DNA of 64,000 nt from Chromatiales bacterium (GTDB lineage: Bacteria > Pseudomonadota > Gammaproteobacteria > JAHELT01): assembly GCA_024644045.1 (NCBI GenBank), contig JAHELT010000002.1, positions 37,379 through 101,378 on the forward strand, in the 5' to 3' direction. Position 1 is the first letter of the stretch. Each line of letters begins with the position of its first letter. Made by a program: the position numbers and the translations under genes. Shown in pieces: positions 55,438 through 64,000 of this stretch. Below the pieces are notes generated by a model that had not been told where the DNA came from, searched no databases, and saw only the letters and a list, made by a program, of their open reading frames with translations.

Positions 55438-56481
55438 TCAGGCCGAATGCAGCTCCAGCACGTCGCCGTCGTTGACCTCATGGTGCGGTCCGACCTGCTG
55501 CCCGTCGAAGCGACCGCTGCCCCACAGCCGCGCGTAGCGCAGCTTGCTGGCCATGTCTTTGTGCACCAGCCGCGCAACGTCTTCGACCGTCTGGCCCCTG
55601 CGCAGAGTGAACGGTTTGTCCGTCTCACGCGCTTTGCCGGGCGACTTCGTGTATACGCGCACGATACCGAGCTCCCTGAAAAGAAAGTCGCCGAGCTCGG
55701 CTGCGCCCTGGCCCGTCTTCGCCGACATCGCGAGAATCGAAAAATCCTCGTCCAGCAGCTCGCGCATAACGCTGACGTCCTCGCGGGCATCAGATAGATC
55801 GACTTTGTTGGCGATCACCAGGGTCGGCAGCTCGATGTGAAACGGATCCTGCAGAGGGGCATCGTCATCGTCCGCGGCGTCAGCCGGATCCGGCGGGGTG
55901 TCGGACCCCGGCCACCGGCCGATCAGGTGGATTTTCCGGCTCGCCAGCTGGGCGCACACCATCGGCACGTGCTCCAGGCAGTCCGGGTCGCCGATGTCGA
56001 TGACCAGCAGCGCGGCGTCGGCCGGCTGCAGCGCGTTCGCCATCCAGTTTTCCATGTAGTCGGCCGACACCGGCGGCAGGTCGATGAGCTGGAAGTGAAC
56101 GTCCTCCCTGGGCAGCATTCCGGGCAGCGCTTCCTTGGTGGTGAATGCGTATGGGGCGGCGGCTGCATGTGAGCCTGTAAGTGCGCCGTGCAGGCTGGAT
56201 TTGCCGGAGTTGGGCGGCCCTATAAGCGCGATCTGCGCCGCCCCTTCGGCACGCACGGTTTGCGCCGGCCCGGTGCGGGCCGCACCTTTACGAGGGCCGG
56301 CCAGTTCTTCCGTGAGGGCCTTGATGCGCGACTTGATGTCCGCCTGCAGATGTTCTGTCCCCTTGTGCTTGGGAATGCAGCGCAGCATTTCCTGCAGACA
56401 GTCGAGGCGCTCGCGCGGTTCACGTGCGGCACGAAAAGCCTGCTCGGCTTTCTTGTAATCCGCAGTCACGTTGGTCGGCAT
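55438..56481 (-). CDS. TGS-domain GTPase (Obg/DRG-like)
   Basis: A 347-residue GTPase. An N-terminal helical part (YKKAEQAFRAAREPRERLDCLQEML) precedes the G domain: G1 GPPNSGKSS, a G3 region LIDLPPV where Pro replaces the Gly of DxxG, G4 ANKVDL, G5 SAKTG. A C-terminal TGS domain (TLRRGQTVEDVARLVHKDM) may bind RNA or a nucleotide ligand. An acidic insert (DPADAADDDDAP) lies between G3 and G4. ATG at 56481. Function not known; probably translation-related. Confidence 0.83.
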   Translation of the reverse strand: MPTNVTADYKKAEQAFRAAREPRERLDCLQEMLRCIPKHKGTEHLQADIKSRIKALTEELAGPRKGAARTGPAQTVRAEGAAQIALIGPPNSGKSSLHGALTGSHAAAAPYAFTTKEALPGMLPREDVHFQLIDLPPVSADYMENWMANALQPADAALLVIDIGDPDCLEHVPMVCAQLASRKIHLIGRWPGSDTPPDPADAADDDDAPLQDPFHIELPTLVIANKVDLSDAREDVSVMRELLDEDFSILAMSAKTGQGAAELGDFLFRELGIVRVYTKSPGKARETDKPFTLRRGQTVEDVARLVHKDMASKLRYARLWGSGRFDGQQVGPHHEVNDGDVLELHSA

Positions 56482-56670
56482 GCCCGAAATGGTAGCGGAT
56501 AAGCCGGTGCGCCGCAGACGCCGCGGCCCGCTCGCGCGGCCGGCGGCAACATCTGCTCTACGCAATGCGGCGGGACGCAGCCCGGCGGCGACCCAGATTA
56601 GGCTTTCGTAACGCGCCGGGCTAAGCTTGCGCACTACACTTGAGCCGGATAGCAGGAGCGGCTGTTTGCA

Positions 56671-57408
56671 ATGAAAAATTTCGGACGCCTTTGCGTGGCC
56701 TTGCTGGTGGCGGGGTGCGCCGGGACCGGCGGTGTGCTGGAAACATCTGGAACGCAGTCACTGGGCGACGACGCGGTTGCACTGGTGAAGATACCCAACG
56801 CGCTCTCGCTCCTGGCCGTCGACGGCAAGAAAGTCGATCCGGCTGTGGGCGCCGATGGATACGACGTGCGTCTGTTGCCGGGGACGCGGCGCCTGCGCTT
56901 TGCCTATGAGGAGAACTGGGGCAATCCCAGCACCTATGACTGGGTCTACTCGAAACACGTGGTGGAAGTCGCGCTCGAGGCACGGGCCGGCGTGACTTAC
57001 ACGACCGGCTACCCCGAACCGAGCAACGCCGTGGAGGCCAATAAGCTGGCGAGCGATTTACGCGTCTGGATCGACGATCCCGCGGGTGGGCGCGCGGCCT
57101 CGAAAAAAGTCGCCACGCACGGTTCGCCCGGGTCAAAATTGTTCAGCGGTGGCGACGCCGAGATCGTCGAAGAAGCGCAGGAGGCGGATGCCGTTACCAG
57201 CGCAGCGGCTGGCGGGAGCGCGTCCGGCGTCGTGGTGCCCAGTGCCGGCATCATCGCCGCTGGCGCCGGTTCGAGTGGCGGCGACAGCGCCGAGGTTGCC
57301 ACCGCGCAGCAATCGCAGCAGGATCCGCTGCAGCGCCTCAAGATCTGGTGGAAGCTCGCCTCGGAGGAAGACCGCCGGGCATTTCAGGCCTGGGTCGAAA
57401 CTCAGTAG
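56671..57408 (+). CDS. Lipoprotein, DUF2057-like
   Basis: A 245-residue protein with a lipobox (LLVAGCAG, acylated Cys16). The part after it, VKIPNALSLLAVDGKKVD...VRLLPGTRRLRFAYEENW, resembles the DUF2057 (YccT-like) family. Residues about 145-215 are a low-complexity Ala/Gly/Ser linker. A C-terminal helix LQRLKIWWKLASEEDRRAFQAWV ends the protein. Function unknown. ATG at 56671, AGGAG 12 nt upstream. Confidence 0.7.
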   Translation: MKNFGRLCVALLVAGCAGTGGVLETSGTQSLGDDAVALVKIPNALSLLAVDGKKVDPAVGADGYDVRLLPGTRRLRFAYEENWGNPSTYDWVYSKHVVEVALEARAGVTYTTGYPEPSNAVEANKLASDLRVWIDDPAGGRAASKKVATHGSPGSKLFSGGDAEIVEEAQEADAVTSAAAGGSASGVVVPSAGIIAAGAGSSGGDSAEVATAQQSQQDPLQRLKIWWKLASEEDRRAFQAWVETQ

Positions 57409-57435
57409 CGCGTTTGCCGCCGGCCTGCCTGCGGG

Positions 57436-59217
57436 CTAGCCGTAGAGCCTGGCGTACAGGCCGTTCTGAGCGAGCAGCTCGTCGTGCCCGCCCTGCTCTA
57501 TGATGTGCCCGTCCTCGAACACGAACACCCGGTCGGCGAGCTTCACGGCGCTCAGGCGGTGCGCAATGATGATTGTGGTGCGTTGCTGCAGCGCTTGCGT
57601 AAGCGCGTCGTGCAGCTTCGCTTCGGTCTCGGTGTCCAGGGCCGAGGTCGCCTCGTCGAGAATCACCACCTTGGGCCGCTGCAGCACCATGCGGGCTATC
57701 GCCAGGCGCTGACGCTGCCCGCCCGACAGGCGGATCCCGTTGCGGCCGACGACCGTATCGAGCCCGGCGTCGGTGGCGTGCACGGTGTCGCTGAGCTGCG
57801 CGACGTCCAGCGCCTGCCACAGCGCATCGTCGGCCATCTCCCGCCCCAGCGTCAGGTTCATGCGCACGCTGTCGTTGAACAGCGCCGGGTGCTGCAGCAC
57901 GGTGGCGACGTTCTCGCGCACTACGTCCAGGCCGATGCGCTGCAGCGGGACGCCGTCGAAGTACACATTGCCTTCACGCGGGGGGTACAGGCCGAGCAGC
58001 ACCTGCACCATGGTCGACTTGCCGCCGCCGCTGGCGCCGACCAGGGCGACCTTCTCGCCGGGCGCAACGCTCAGCGAAACGCCGTTCAGCACGCCGGGCC
58101 CGTCGGCGTAGGCGAAGTGCACGTTCTCTATGCGCAGACCGACGGTCGCCTTGCCGGCGAACGGATCTTCCAGGGTCGGGTAACGCGGTTCCTCCTGCAG
58201 CCGCGGCAGGCGGTTGATGCGGCCCAGCGCCGCTTTGGCGCCGAAGTAGGAGAACTGGATGTTCAGGACTTCCTGGACCGGCCCCATCATGAACCACAGG
58301 TAGCCGAAAACCGCGAACATCTGCCCCACGCTGAGCCCGGAGAAAACCACCATCAGCATGGCCACGGCGCGGAACAGATCCATGCCGGCCAGGAAGATCG
58401 AAAAGCTGGCGCGATTGGCCGCATCGGTCTGCCAGGCGAAGGCCGTGGCGTGGTCGCGCACGTCGCGCGCACGCTCGACCATGCGCCGCAGGTAGTGCTT
58501 CTCGCGGTTTGCCGCGCGGATCTGGTGAATCGCCTCCAGCGTTTCGGTCAGCGACTGCTGAAACAGCTCGAAAGCCGAGTTCTCGCGGCGCTTGAGGTCC
58601 TTGACACGTTTGCCGACCACTACCGTGAAATACACCACCACCGGATTGACGAGCAGGATCAGCACGGCGAGCTGCCAGTGCATCACCAGCAGAATCAGCG
58701 CGGCACCCAGGATCGAAAGAGCGGCCACCACGAAGCGGCTGATCGTGGTGCCGACGAACTCGTCGACCGTCTGCAGGTCGGTGACGAAATGCGACGCCAC
58801 GCCGCCGCTGCCCAGGGTCTCGTACTCCGCCATCGAGATGTGCTGAAGCCGCCGCAGCAGCTCGCGGCGCAGCCGGTAGACGATGTCCTTGGACACACGG
58901 GTGAACTGGAGTCCCTGCAGCACGTTCAGCGCCAGCGAGGCCACGCGCAGCACCACCGAGACGGCGAGCAGCACCAGGATGTAGAGCACCGGCCCCTGCC
59001 AGGCCACCGGAAAAGCGCTGTCGATGATCGCGACTGTCATCCCGGGTTGATCGAGCAGCACCTCGTCGACCAGCAGCGGCATGAGCAGCGGCAGCGGTAT
59101 GCTGGCCAGGGTCGCAGCCAGCGCAACCACGTTGGCGAGCACCAGCTCGCGCTTGTGGGTGCGCGCGATCGACCACAGGTAGTGCCAGTCGTACGTTTCG
59201 GGCGATGCTGTGCTCAT
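57436..59217 (-). CDS. ABC exporter, fused membrane and ATPase domains
   Basis: A 593-residue half-transporter of the MsbA/LmrA type. The N-terminal membrane domain (six helices, about 1-310) includes the coupling-helix region LLRRLQHISMAEYETLGSGGV. The C-terminal ATPase has Walker A GASGGGKST, signature LSGGQRQR, Walker B VVILDEATSALD and switch IIIAHRLSAVKLAD. It works as a dimer; the substrate (lipid, peptide or drug) is not evident. ATG at 59217 overlaps the exonuclease stop by 4 nt. Confidence 0.92.
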   Translation of the reverse strand: MSTASPETYDWHYLWSIARTHKRELVLANVVALAATLASIPLPLLMPLLVDEVLLDQPGMTVAIIDSAFPVAWQGPVLYILVLLAVSVVLRVASLALNVLQGLQFTRVSKDIVYRLRRELLRRLQHISMAEYETLGSGGVASHFVTDLQTVDEFVGTTISRFVVAALSILGAALILLVMHWQLAVLILLVNPVVVYFTVVVGKRVKDLKRRENSAFELFQQSLTETLEAIHQIRAANREKHYLRRMVERARDVRDHATAFAWQTDAANRASFSIFLAGMDLFRAVAMLMVVFSGLSVGQMFAVFGYLWFMMGPVQEVLNIQFSYFGAKAALGRINRLPRLQEEPRYPTLEDPFAGKATVGLRIENVHFAYADGPGVLNGVSLSVAPGEKVALVGASGGGKSTMVQVLLGLYPPREGNVYFDGVPLQRIGLDVVRENVATVLQHPALFNDSVRMNLTLGREMADDALWQALDVAQLSDTVHATDAGLDTVVGRNGIRLSGGQRQRLAIARMVLQRPKVVILDEATSALDTETEAKLHDALTQALQQRTTIIIAHRLSAVKLADRVFVFEDGHIIEQGGHDELLAQNGLYARLYG

Positions 59218-60119
59218 GGCTGAGCCGTTGCCGCGAGCGCCTGCAACCAGCGCTCACGGCGCGCCTGACCGAAACCGAGCCGCTCGAACAGGTCGTCCAG
59301 CGCGCCCTGATCGGGCGGGCGCCTGGCCAGCTCACCCATGTCCGCCGGCAGCTCGTCCGCGTGCCGAGTGCCGGTGATCTGCCGCGCCACGTGCAACGCC
59401 TCACGGTGTTCGCTCAGCAGTTCGCCGATGCGGCCGGCGCCACGCATTTTCATCGTCGCCACCCGCTCCAGGTTCTGCAGCATGTTCGGTATATCGCCCC
59501 ATCGGACCAGCAGCTTGGCGGCGGTTTTCGCGCCGATTCCGGGAATCCCCGGAATGTTGTCCACTTTATCCCCCGCGAGCGCCAGCAGATCGCCGATCTG
59601 TTCCGGTTTCACGCCGAACTTCTGCTCAACCCCGGCCGTGCCCAGACGCCGATCCTTGGCGAAATCCCACCACTCGTCCTGGTTGCGGATCACCTGAGTC
59701 AGGTCCTTGTCCGCGGTGACCACGACATTGCGAAAGCCCTGCGCTCGCGCGTTGGTGGCCAGCGTCGCGATGATGTCGTCCGCTTCCAGCAGCGGGCTTG
59801 CGAACTCGCGAAAACCGCTGGCCGCGACGAACTGCCGGCAAAGCGCGAACTGGAACTTCAGCTCCTCCGGCGCCGAGTCGCGGTTGGCCTTGTACGGCGG
59901 GTAGATGTCGTTGCGCCAGGAGCTGGTCAGGCTTTCGTCGAATGCGCACGCCATGTGCAGCGGCCGGCAGCCGGTGATGATCTGGGTCAGGAAATCGATG
60001 AATCCGATCACCGCGTTCACCGGGTTGCCCTGCGTGTCGGTCAGCGAATCGGGCAGTGTGAACCAGCCGCGAAACACGTAGATGCTCGCGTCGATGCTGT
60101 ACAGCGTGCGCCCGTCCAA
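59214..60119 (-). CDS. 5'-3' exonuclease (Pol I N-terminal/Xni-like)
   Basis: A 301-residue FEN/5'-nuclease. YSIDASIYVFRGW, YPPYKANRDSAPEEL, LLEADDIIATLA, VVTADKDLTQVI and the helix-3-turn DKVDNIPGIPGIGAKTAAKLL are the metal-binding and DNA-binding motifs. It probably removes flaps or RNA primers, as E. coli Xni/ExoIX or the Pol I nuclease domain would. TTG at 60119 is the only start keeping the conserved N-terminus; the M48 stop is 1 nt upstream. Confidence 0.88.
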   Translation of the reverse strand: MDGRTLYSIDASIYVFRGWFTLPDSLTDTQGNPVNAVIGFIDFLTQIITGCRPLHMACAFDESLTSSWRNDIYPPYKANRDSAPEELKFQFALCRQFVAASGFREFASPLLEADDIIATLATNARAQGFRNVVVTADKDLTQVIRNQDEWWDFAKDRRLGTAGVEQKFGVKPEQIGDLLALAGDKVDNIPGIPGIGAKTAAKLLVRWGDIPNMLQNLERVATMKMRGAGRIGELLSEHREALHVARQITGTRHADELPADMGELARRPPDQGALDDLFERLGFGQARRERWLQALAATAQP

Positions 60120-60120
60120 A

Positions 60121-61566
60121 TCAGCGAACCACTTTGATCAGCCGGCGCGCGGTCGCCTCGCCGTCGGGATAGTCGCCGTTCAGCAGCCGCAATCGGGCGG
60201 GCGCGTCTTCCAGCGGCGAGTCCTCCGCCGCCTGTGCGTAGCCGCCGGCGGGGCTCGGCACCACGGCGATGCGGCGCGCGGCGGCGCGCGCGCGTTCGGC
60301 ATTGGAAAGTGTGCGGAAGCTGCGTGCCACGGTGAGGAACTCCTCGTCATAGGCGCGGTGATCATCCGAATGTTGCGCTGCACCTGCCAACATGAACACT
60401 TTGTCCTGCACGACCCAGGCCACAAACCGAGTGGTGCGCGCGCCGAACGGTGTCTGCGCTTCGCCGAGACCCGTGTACGCCGGAAAGTCGCCGGCCAGCG
60501 CGCGCCCCTGATCGAGACTGTCGGTACCGAGCCGGTTCAGCAGCTCGACCCCGGGGTCGCCGCCCGCTCGCACCGCGCGCATGTCGAACTGCAGAAAGGC
60601 GTCGCGCGATTCCGGTACCAGCGCGATGTAGCCGGGGAAATTGCGAATGCGCCAGCGCACCGGCGCGGTGAACGCGAAACCCAGCGACGGATGGTAGAAA
60701 TCGTTGCCGTGCACCACACCGTGCGCGGGAGAGGGACCGAATACCATCCCGTCGATTTGCGCCAGATAAGCTTCGCGGTTGTCGGGCAGCGGGTTTTCGG
60801 CGCGGTACCGGCGCGCCGCCTGCACCACTTCCTTCAGCCGCCTGTCATTGCGCGGGTGGCTGGCGAACACGCCATGATACCCGCCAGGCTCGCGCTCCTC
60901 GCTTGCGCCCCCCGCATCGGCGAAGGCTTCCTGATCTTTAAGAACGCCGATCACCTCGATCATATTGTCCGGACTGTAACCCACCCGAGCCAGATATTGC
61001 GCGCCGAGCCGGTCGGCCTCCAGCTCGTACTCGCGTCCGTAGCCGCTGGTAAGGGTCTGGCCGAGCGCGCCGAGCAGGTCGTCGGTGCTGGCGCCCGTCA
61101 CGGAGAGCAGGTCGTCGAGAATGCCGGTGAGTGTCGACTGGCTGTGCTGACGAACCGAGTGGCGGGCCGTGACATGGCCGATCTCATGGCCGATAACGCC
61201 GGCCAGCTCCGCTTCCGAGTTGAGATACGCCATGATTCCGCGGGTGATGTACACATAGCCGCCGGGCAGGGCGAAGGCGTTGATCTCCGGGGTATCCAGC
61301 ACGCTGAAATGAAACCGGATGCGATCGCGGTGGCTGTACCCGGCGAGCTGTTGCCCGATCCGGCGCACGTAAGCCTGCACTGCGGGATCGTCGTATTCGC
61401 CGTAGCGCTCGAGTATCGCCTTGTGATAACGGCCGCCGAGTTCGATCTCCCGGGCTTCGGACATGAGCACGAAATCCTGCTCGCCGGTCACCGGATTGAC
61501 GGCGCAGGCGCCCAGCCCCAGTGCCAGCGGCGCGGCTACGCACGCCAGGCCGCGCGCGCGGCTCAC
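60121..61566 (-). CDS. M48-family metalloprotease lipoprotein
   Basis: A 481-residue exported lipoprotein with a lipobox LGLGAC (Cys21) and an M48 zinc protease domain. HEIGH is at 127-131 with a third ligand in YELEADRLGAQY. AFALPGGYVYITRGIMAYL is family-typical. The C-terminal half (about 280-470) is a separate beta-rich region absent from small M48 proteases. It is probably an outer-membrane quality-control protease of the BepA/LoiP kind. GTG at 61566 overlaps the nuclease stop (GTGA). Confidence 0.88.
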   Translation of the reverse strand: MSRARGLACVAAPLALGLGACAVNPVTGEQDFVLMSEAREIELGGRYHKAILERYGEYDDPAVQAYVRRIGQQLAGYSHRDRIRFHFSVLDTPEINAFALPGGYVYITRGIMAYLNSEAELAGVIGHEIGHVTARHSVRQHSQSTLTGILDDLLSVTGASTDDLLGALGQTLTSGYGREYELEADRLGAQYLARVGYSPDNMIEVIGVLKDQEAFADAGGASEEREPGGYHGVFASHPRNDRRLKEVVQAARRYRAENPLPDNREAYLAQIDGMVFGPSPAHGVVHGNDFYHPSLGFAFTAPVRWRIRNFPGYIALVPESRDAFLQFDMRAVRAGGDPGVELLNRLGTDSLDQGRALAGDFPAYTGLGEAQTPFGARTTRFVAWVVQDKVFMLAGAAQHSDDHRAYDEEFLTVARSFRTLSNAERARAAARRIAVVPSPAGGYAQAAEDSPLEDAPARLRLLNGDYPDGEATARRLIKVVR

Positions 61567-62366
61567 GGGAGAATTTCCAGCTGCGCCGGATGGCGCAGGC
61601 GCATTCGCGGCCGGTGGCGCAGGCTCACCCAGCCGAGCGCCACTACGGTCCTGTGCCGCAGCGATTCGGGTGTGGTGGAACGGAACTGCAACAGGTCGTC
61701 TTTCGCGATGCGCAGCGCGAACTCATAGCCCATGTCGAGCCACACCGACCGGCGCGTTCGGGTCACGCTGCGAATGCGCCCGCGCACCGCGTAGAATCCC
61801 TCGCCCGCCGCGCGCACCGCGCGAGGCTCGAGGCCCCGGTAGCGCTGCAGCGACCAGATGCCGCGTTGCGCCGCGCGCGCCTCCCGCGCAGCCTGCCGGT
61901 AGCAGGCGTGCTGCCAGAGGTTCGGCGGAAACACGATCGGGGCCGCCAGCCCGCGCTGCAGCAGCTCCGCCTGCACGTTGCGTCCGTCGCCGGTGAACAG
62001 ATGCGCGAGCAACCGGGTGTAGCGATCGTGCCGCTCGGCACCGTGGCGCAGCGTCGCCCGGTAGCCGCCCTTCGCGAGCAGCGTCCGCAGCGCGACCTGC
62101 GCGGCGGAGGAAAACGCCTCGGCGGGGGCTCGTTCGCGGGCGAGCTCGGGCGCGTTGATACCGATAAGGCGTACCTTGCGCCCGTCAGTGAGCATCACGG
62201 TGTCGCCGTCGTGAACATGGCGTACCTTGACGCGCTCGTCGATCCGATCGGCTGCGCAGCGTCCGGGAGCAGCCTGCGCAGCCTGGCCGCAAACGAAAAG
62301 GGCGCTCACTAGGAGCGCCCCGTGCACTAAACCTGCCCTGACGCGGCGGTCAGGATTTTCCGCCAT
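61563..62366 (-). CDS. Secreted thermonuclease-family protein
   Basis: A 267-residue protein with a signal peptide ([20 protein letters not shown], cleavage near QAAQA) and a staphylococcal-nuclease (SNase) domain: [23 protein letters not shown] and [14 protein letters not shown]-terminal extension (about 180-267) contains [17 protein letters not shown] and [11 protein letters not shown]. Exported nuclease, calcium dependent by family. The ATG at 62366 lies inside the rpmE 3' end (17-nt overlap). Confidence 0.85.
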   Translation of the reverse strand: MAENPDRRVRAGLVHGALLVSALFVCGQAAQAAPGRCAADRIDERVKVRHVHDGDTVMLTDGRKVRLIGINAPELARERAPAEAFSSAAQVALRTLLAKGGYRATLRHGAERHDRYTRLLAHLFTGDGRNVQAELLQRGLAAPIVFPPNLWQHACYRQAAREARAAQRGIWSLQRYRGLEPRAVRAAGEGFYAVRGRIRSVTRTRRSVWLDMGYEFALRIAKDDLLQFRSTTPESLRHRTVVALGWVSLRHRPRMRLRHPAQLEILP

Positions 62367-62559
62367 ACCGACGCCGGAACTTGTCCACCTGGCCCGCGGT
62401 ATCCAGTATCTTCTGCTTCCCGGTGTAGAACGGATGGCACTTGGCGCACACGTCCACGTGCAGATCGGGCTTTGCATAGGTCGAGCGCGTGGCGAAGGAG
62501 TTGCCACAGCTGCAGGTGACGGTTATTTCCTGGTACTTGGGATGGATATCCGGCTTCAT
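62350..62559 (-). CDS. rpmE: 50S ribosomal protein L31 (zinc-binding form)
   Basis: A 69-residue protein starting [12 protein letters not shown] with zinc cysteines C16, C18, C37 and C40 (TCSCGNS and [11 protein letters not shown]), the C+ form of L31. ATG at 62559; the reading frame is open upstream but not plausible. It is the first gene of an overlapping minus-strand run leading into nuclease, protease, exonuclease and exporter genes. Confidence 0.95.
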   Translation of the reverse strand: MKPDIHPKYQEITVTCSCGNSFATRSTYAKPDLHVDVCAKCHPFYTGKQKILDTAGQVDKFRRRYGGKS

Positions 62560-63034
62560 GGCAGTCTCGGAGGGCGCTGAAAGGCGCTGAATTCTAGCGG
62601 CATCGCGATCCGGTAACAAGCGGCGTCCCGGCGCTCCGGCGCGCCTCGTATTTGACGCCTGCGGCCCTGCGCCTTATCCACAAAATCTGTGGATAACTGT
62701 GTTGATAGCTTGGGACCACGCTGGCGGCGGCCGCGGCTCGGCGTCACCGCCCGCTCGGTGACATTTTTTGACCAATTGTTTTTTGGCATGTATTTCAATC
62801 AGTTATTGATTTGTTGGTGATTTACTACAAAACACGCTTGACAATGACGGTCGACCTGTAGTGAGGAAGTCGATGTGCATAAAACACCGCGCTGCAGGGC
62901 GGTTCTACCGCGCGCGCGACGCTGTCGCGGAATTCTGGCGCCGCCGGCACCGCTTCTTGACGCGCCTGGCGCGGGCCCGCACGCAGCACCTTTGCTACCA
63001 TTAACCGCTTTACCCCGCAGAGCAACCGTCGCTG
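62560..63034. other. Divergent intergenic region of rpmE and rimO
   Basis: This 475-bp region contains no gene that I can support. It holds an inverted pair of perfect DnaA boxes (62674-62696), an AT-rich tract (62761-62834) and a possible promoter for rimO: TTGACA at 62838-62843, with no clear -10. Confidence 0.6.
62674..62696. promoter_or_regulatory. Inverted pair of perfect DnaA boxes
   Basis: TTATCCACA at 62674-62682 and TGTGGATAA at 62688-62696 are both perfect consensus DnaA boxes, facing each other with 5 bp between. Such pairs bind DnaA cooperatively. They sit about 115 bp upstream of the rpmE ATG and 340 bp upstream of rimO. Confidence 0.7.
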
Positions 63035-64000
63035 ATGACTGACGCTGTCCCTAAAATCGGTCTGGTGAGCCTGGGCTGCCCCAAGGCGCTGGTGGATTCT
63101 GAGCGGATCGTCTCGCAGCTGCGCGCCGAAGGGTACGGGCTATCGGCCGATTACGCCGGCGCCGACCTGGTGGTGGTCAACACCTGCGGGTTCATCGATG
63201 CGGCGGTCGAGGAATCGCTGGAGGCGATCGATGAGGCGCTGCGCGAGAACGGCCGGGTCATCGTGACCGGGTGCCTGGGTGCCCGCGCCGGGCAGGTGCG
63301 CGACGCGCATCCCGGCGTGTTGTCGGTGACCGGGCCGCATGCCTACGAGGCCGTGATGCGAGCGGTGCACCAGCATGCGCCGCCGCCGCACGAACCCTTC
63401 AGCGCGCTGGTACCGGCGGCGGGGATCAAGCTGACGCCGCGTCACTACGCGTACCTCAAAATCAGCGAAGGCTGCAATCACCGCTGCAGCTTCTGCATCA
63501 TTCCCAGCATGCGCGGCGATCTGGTCAGCCGTCCGGTCGCAGAGGTGCTCACCGAAGCCGAGCAGCTGGCCGGCGCGGGCGTCAAGGAGCTCCTGGTCAT
63601 CGCCCAGGACACCAGCGCCTACGGGGTGGACATCAAGTATCGCGGCGGATTCTGGCGCGGGGGCGTGGTAAAGGCGCGGCTGCTCGACCTCGCCGCCGCG
63701 CTGGGCGAGCTCGGTGTATGGGTGCGCCTGCACTATGTCTACCCCTATCCGCACGTCGACGATGTGATCCCGTTAATGGCCGAAGGCCGGCTGCTGCCCT
63801 ACCTTGATATGCCACTGCAGCATGGCAGCGCACGTATCCTCAAGGCCATGCGCCGCCCGGCTGCGACCGCCAGGGTGCTGGAGCGCATTGCACGCTGGCG
63901 TCGCGATTGTCCGGAACTGACACTGCGCAGCACCTTCATCGTCGGCTTTCCCGGCGAGAGCGAGAGCGAATTCGAGGAGCTGCTGGCATTTCTGCGCGAA
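63035..64000 (+). CDS. rimO: Ribosomal protein S12 methylthiotransferase RimO, partial
   Basis: The frame is open from ATG 63035 to the window edge: 322 of the expected 440 or so residues. RimO adds a methylthio group to Asp88 of ribosomal protein S12. The UPF0004 domain shows cysteines in [20 protein letters not shown] and [10 protein letters not shown]. The radical SAM cluster is CNHRCSFC, followed by [18 protein letters not shown] with D-S-E distinguishes RimO from MiaB. The C-terminal TRAM domain is outside the window. Confidence 0.94.
   Translation, partial: MTDAVPKIGLVSLGCPKALVDSERIVSQLRAEGYGLSADYAGADLVVVNTCGFIDAAVEESLEAIDEALRENGRVIVTGCLGARAGQVRDAHPGVLSVTGPHAYEAVMRAVHQHAPPPHEPFSALVPAAGIKLTPRHYAYLKISEGCNHRCSFCIIPSMRGDLVSRPVAEVLTEAEQLAGAGVKELLVIAQDTSAYGVDIKYRGGFWRGGVVKARLLDLAAALGELGVWVRLHYVYPYPHVDDVIPLMAEGRLLPYLDMPLQHGSARILKAMRRPAATARVLERIARWRRDCPELTLRSTFIVGFPGESESEFEELLAFLRE

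Noticed and set aside
57484..59223. Plus-strand open frame of 579 codons opposite the ABC exporter
   Set aside because: Antisense shadow rich in His, Gln, Arg and Val; the exporter on the other strand has all ABC motifs.
62560..63034. Chromosomal replication origin
   Set aside because: Only two DnaA boxes are clear and none of the usual origin neighbours is present. Kept as a DnaA-related regulatory lead only.

Overview
The window is a high-GC chromosomal segment from a gammaproteobacterium. The clearest evidence is gene order. From 17011 to 36004 it runs minor pilins, pilY1, pilE, ispH, fkpB, lspA, ileS, ribF, murJ, rpsT, proB, obgE, rpmA, rplU, ispB, which from memory is the order of the Pseudomonas aeruginosa pil/ispH/ileS/obg region. 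The TTG-started rpsT, a rluE homologue and a uup homologue fit the same class. Genes are densely packed, with many 1-17 bp overlaps. No rRNA, complete tRNA, CRISPR array or transposase gene was found.

Layout. (1) 1-3745: accessory genes. A GcvT-family gene runs off the left edge, followed by a PhyH-type dioxygenase, a GFA-fold zinc protein and an orphan periplasmic-binding-like protein without a signal peptide. (2) 3830-10734: a minus-strand operon encodes an ATPase, an NMT1/SsuA-like binding protein, a permease, a cytoplasmic DUF3604/PHP-like hydrolase and a methyltransferase. It is divergent from a Crp/Fnr-family regulator, and a perfect 16-bp palindrome lies between them. (3) 10814-16826: a Gld-type ABC operon (ATPase, permease, GldG-like, DUF4340) and an HDOD signalling protein. 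(4) 17011-23841: type IV pilus minor pilin operon with PilY1. (5) 23938-36004: housekeeping block for isoprenoid synthesis, lipoprotein processing, translation, FAD synthesis, lipid II flipping, proline synthesis and ribosome assembly. (6) 35998-48198: DUF3179, fructosamine kinase, FMN-binding split-barrel protein, two convergent 60-residue genes, a BASS-type transporter, an Asp/Glu racemase-like enzyme, a complete TRAP transporter, RluE, PilZ, an N-acyl-D-amino-acid deacylase and a sirtuin. (7) 48195-57408: EamA transporter, flavin reductase, Uup, DM13 and DUF938 proteins, an ABC-2 exporter pair, a zinc-ribbon protein, a TGS GTPase and a lipoprotein. (8) 57436-62559: a tightly overlapped minus-strand run of rpmE, a secreted nuclease, an M48 lipoprotein protease, a 5'-3' exonuclease and an ABC exporter. 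(9) rimO runs off the right edge.

The most interesting non-genic structure is a dispersed repeat built on the 13-bp near-palindrome GGGGACAGTCCCC. It sits in four convergent (tail-to-tail) gaps, and a related GGGGACATTC inverted repeat lies between fkpB and ispH. One copy supplies the stop codon of a methyltransferase gene. Other leads are the uncharacterised uptake-plus-hydrolase operon with its CRP-spaced palindrome, an inverted pair of perfect DnaA boxes beside a 28% GC tract, an FNR-type site placed for class II activation of a flavoprotein gene, and a CxxC protein in the pilus operon at a position different from PilY2. All family assignments come from reading motifs in the translated sequence; no database search was possible.
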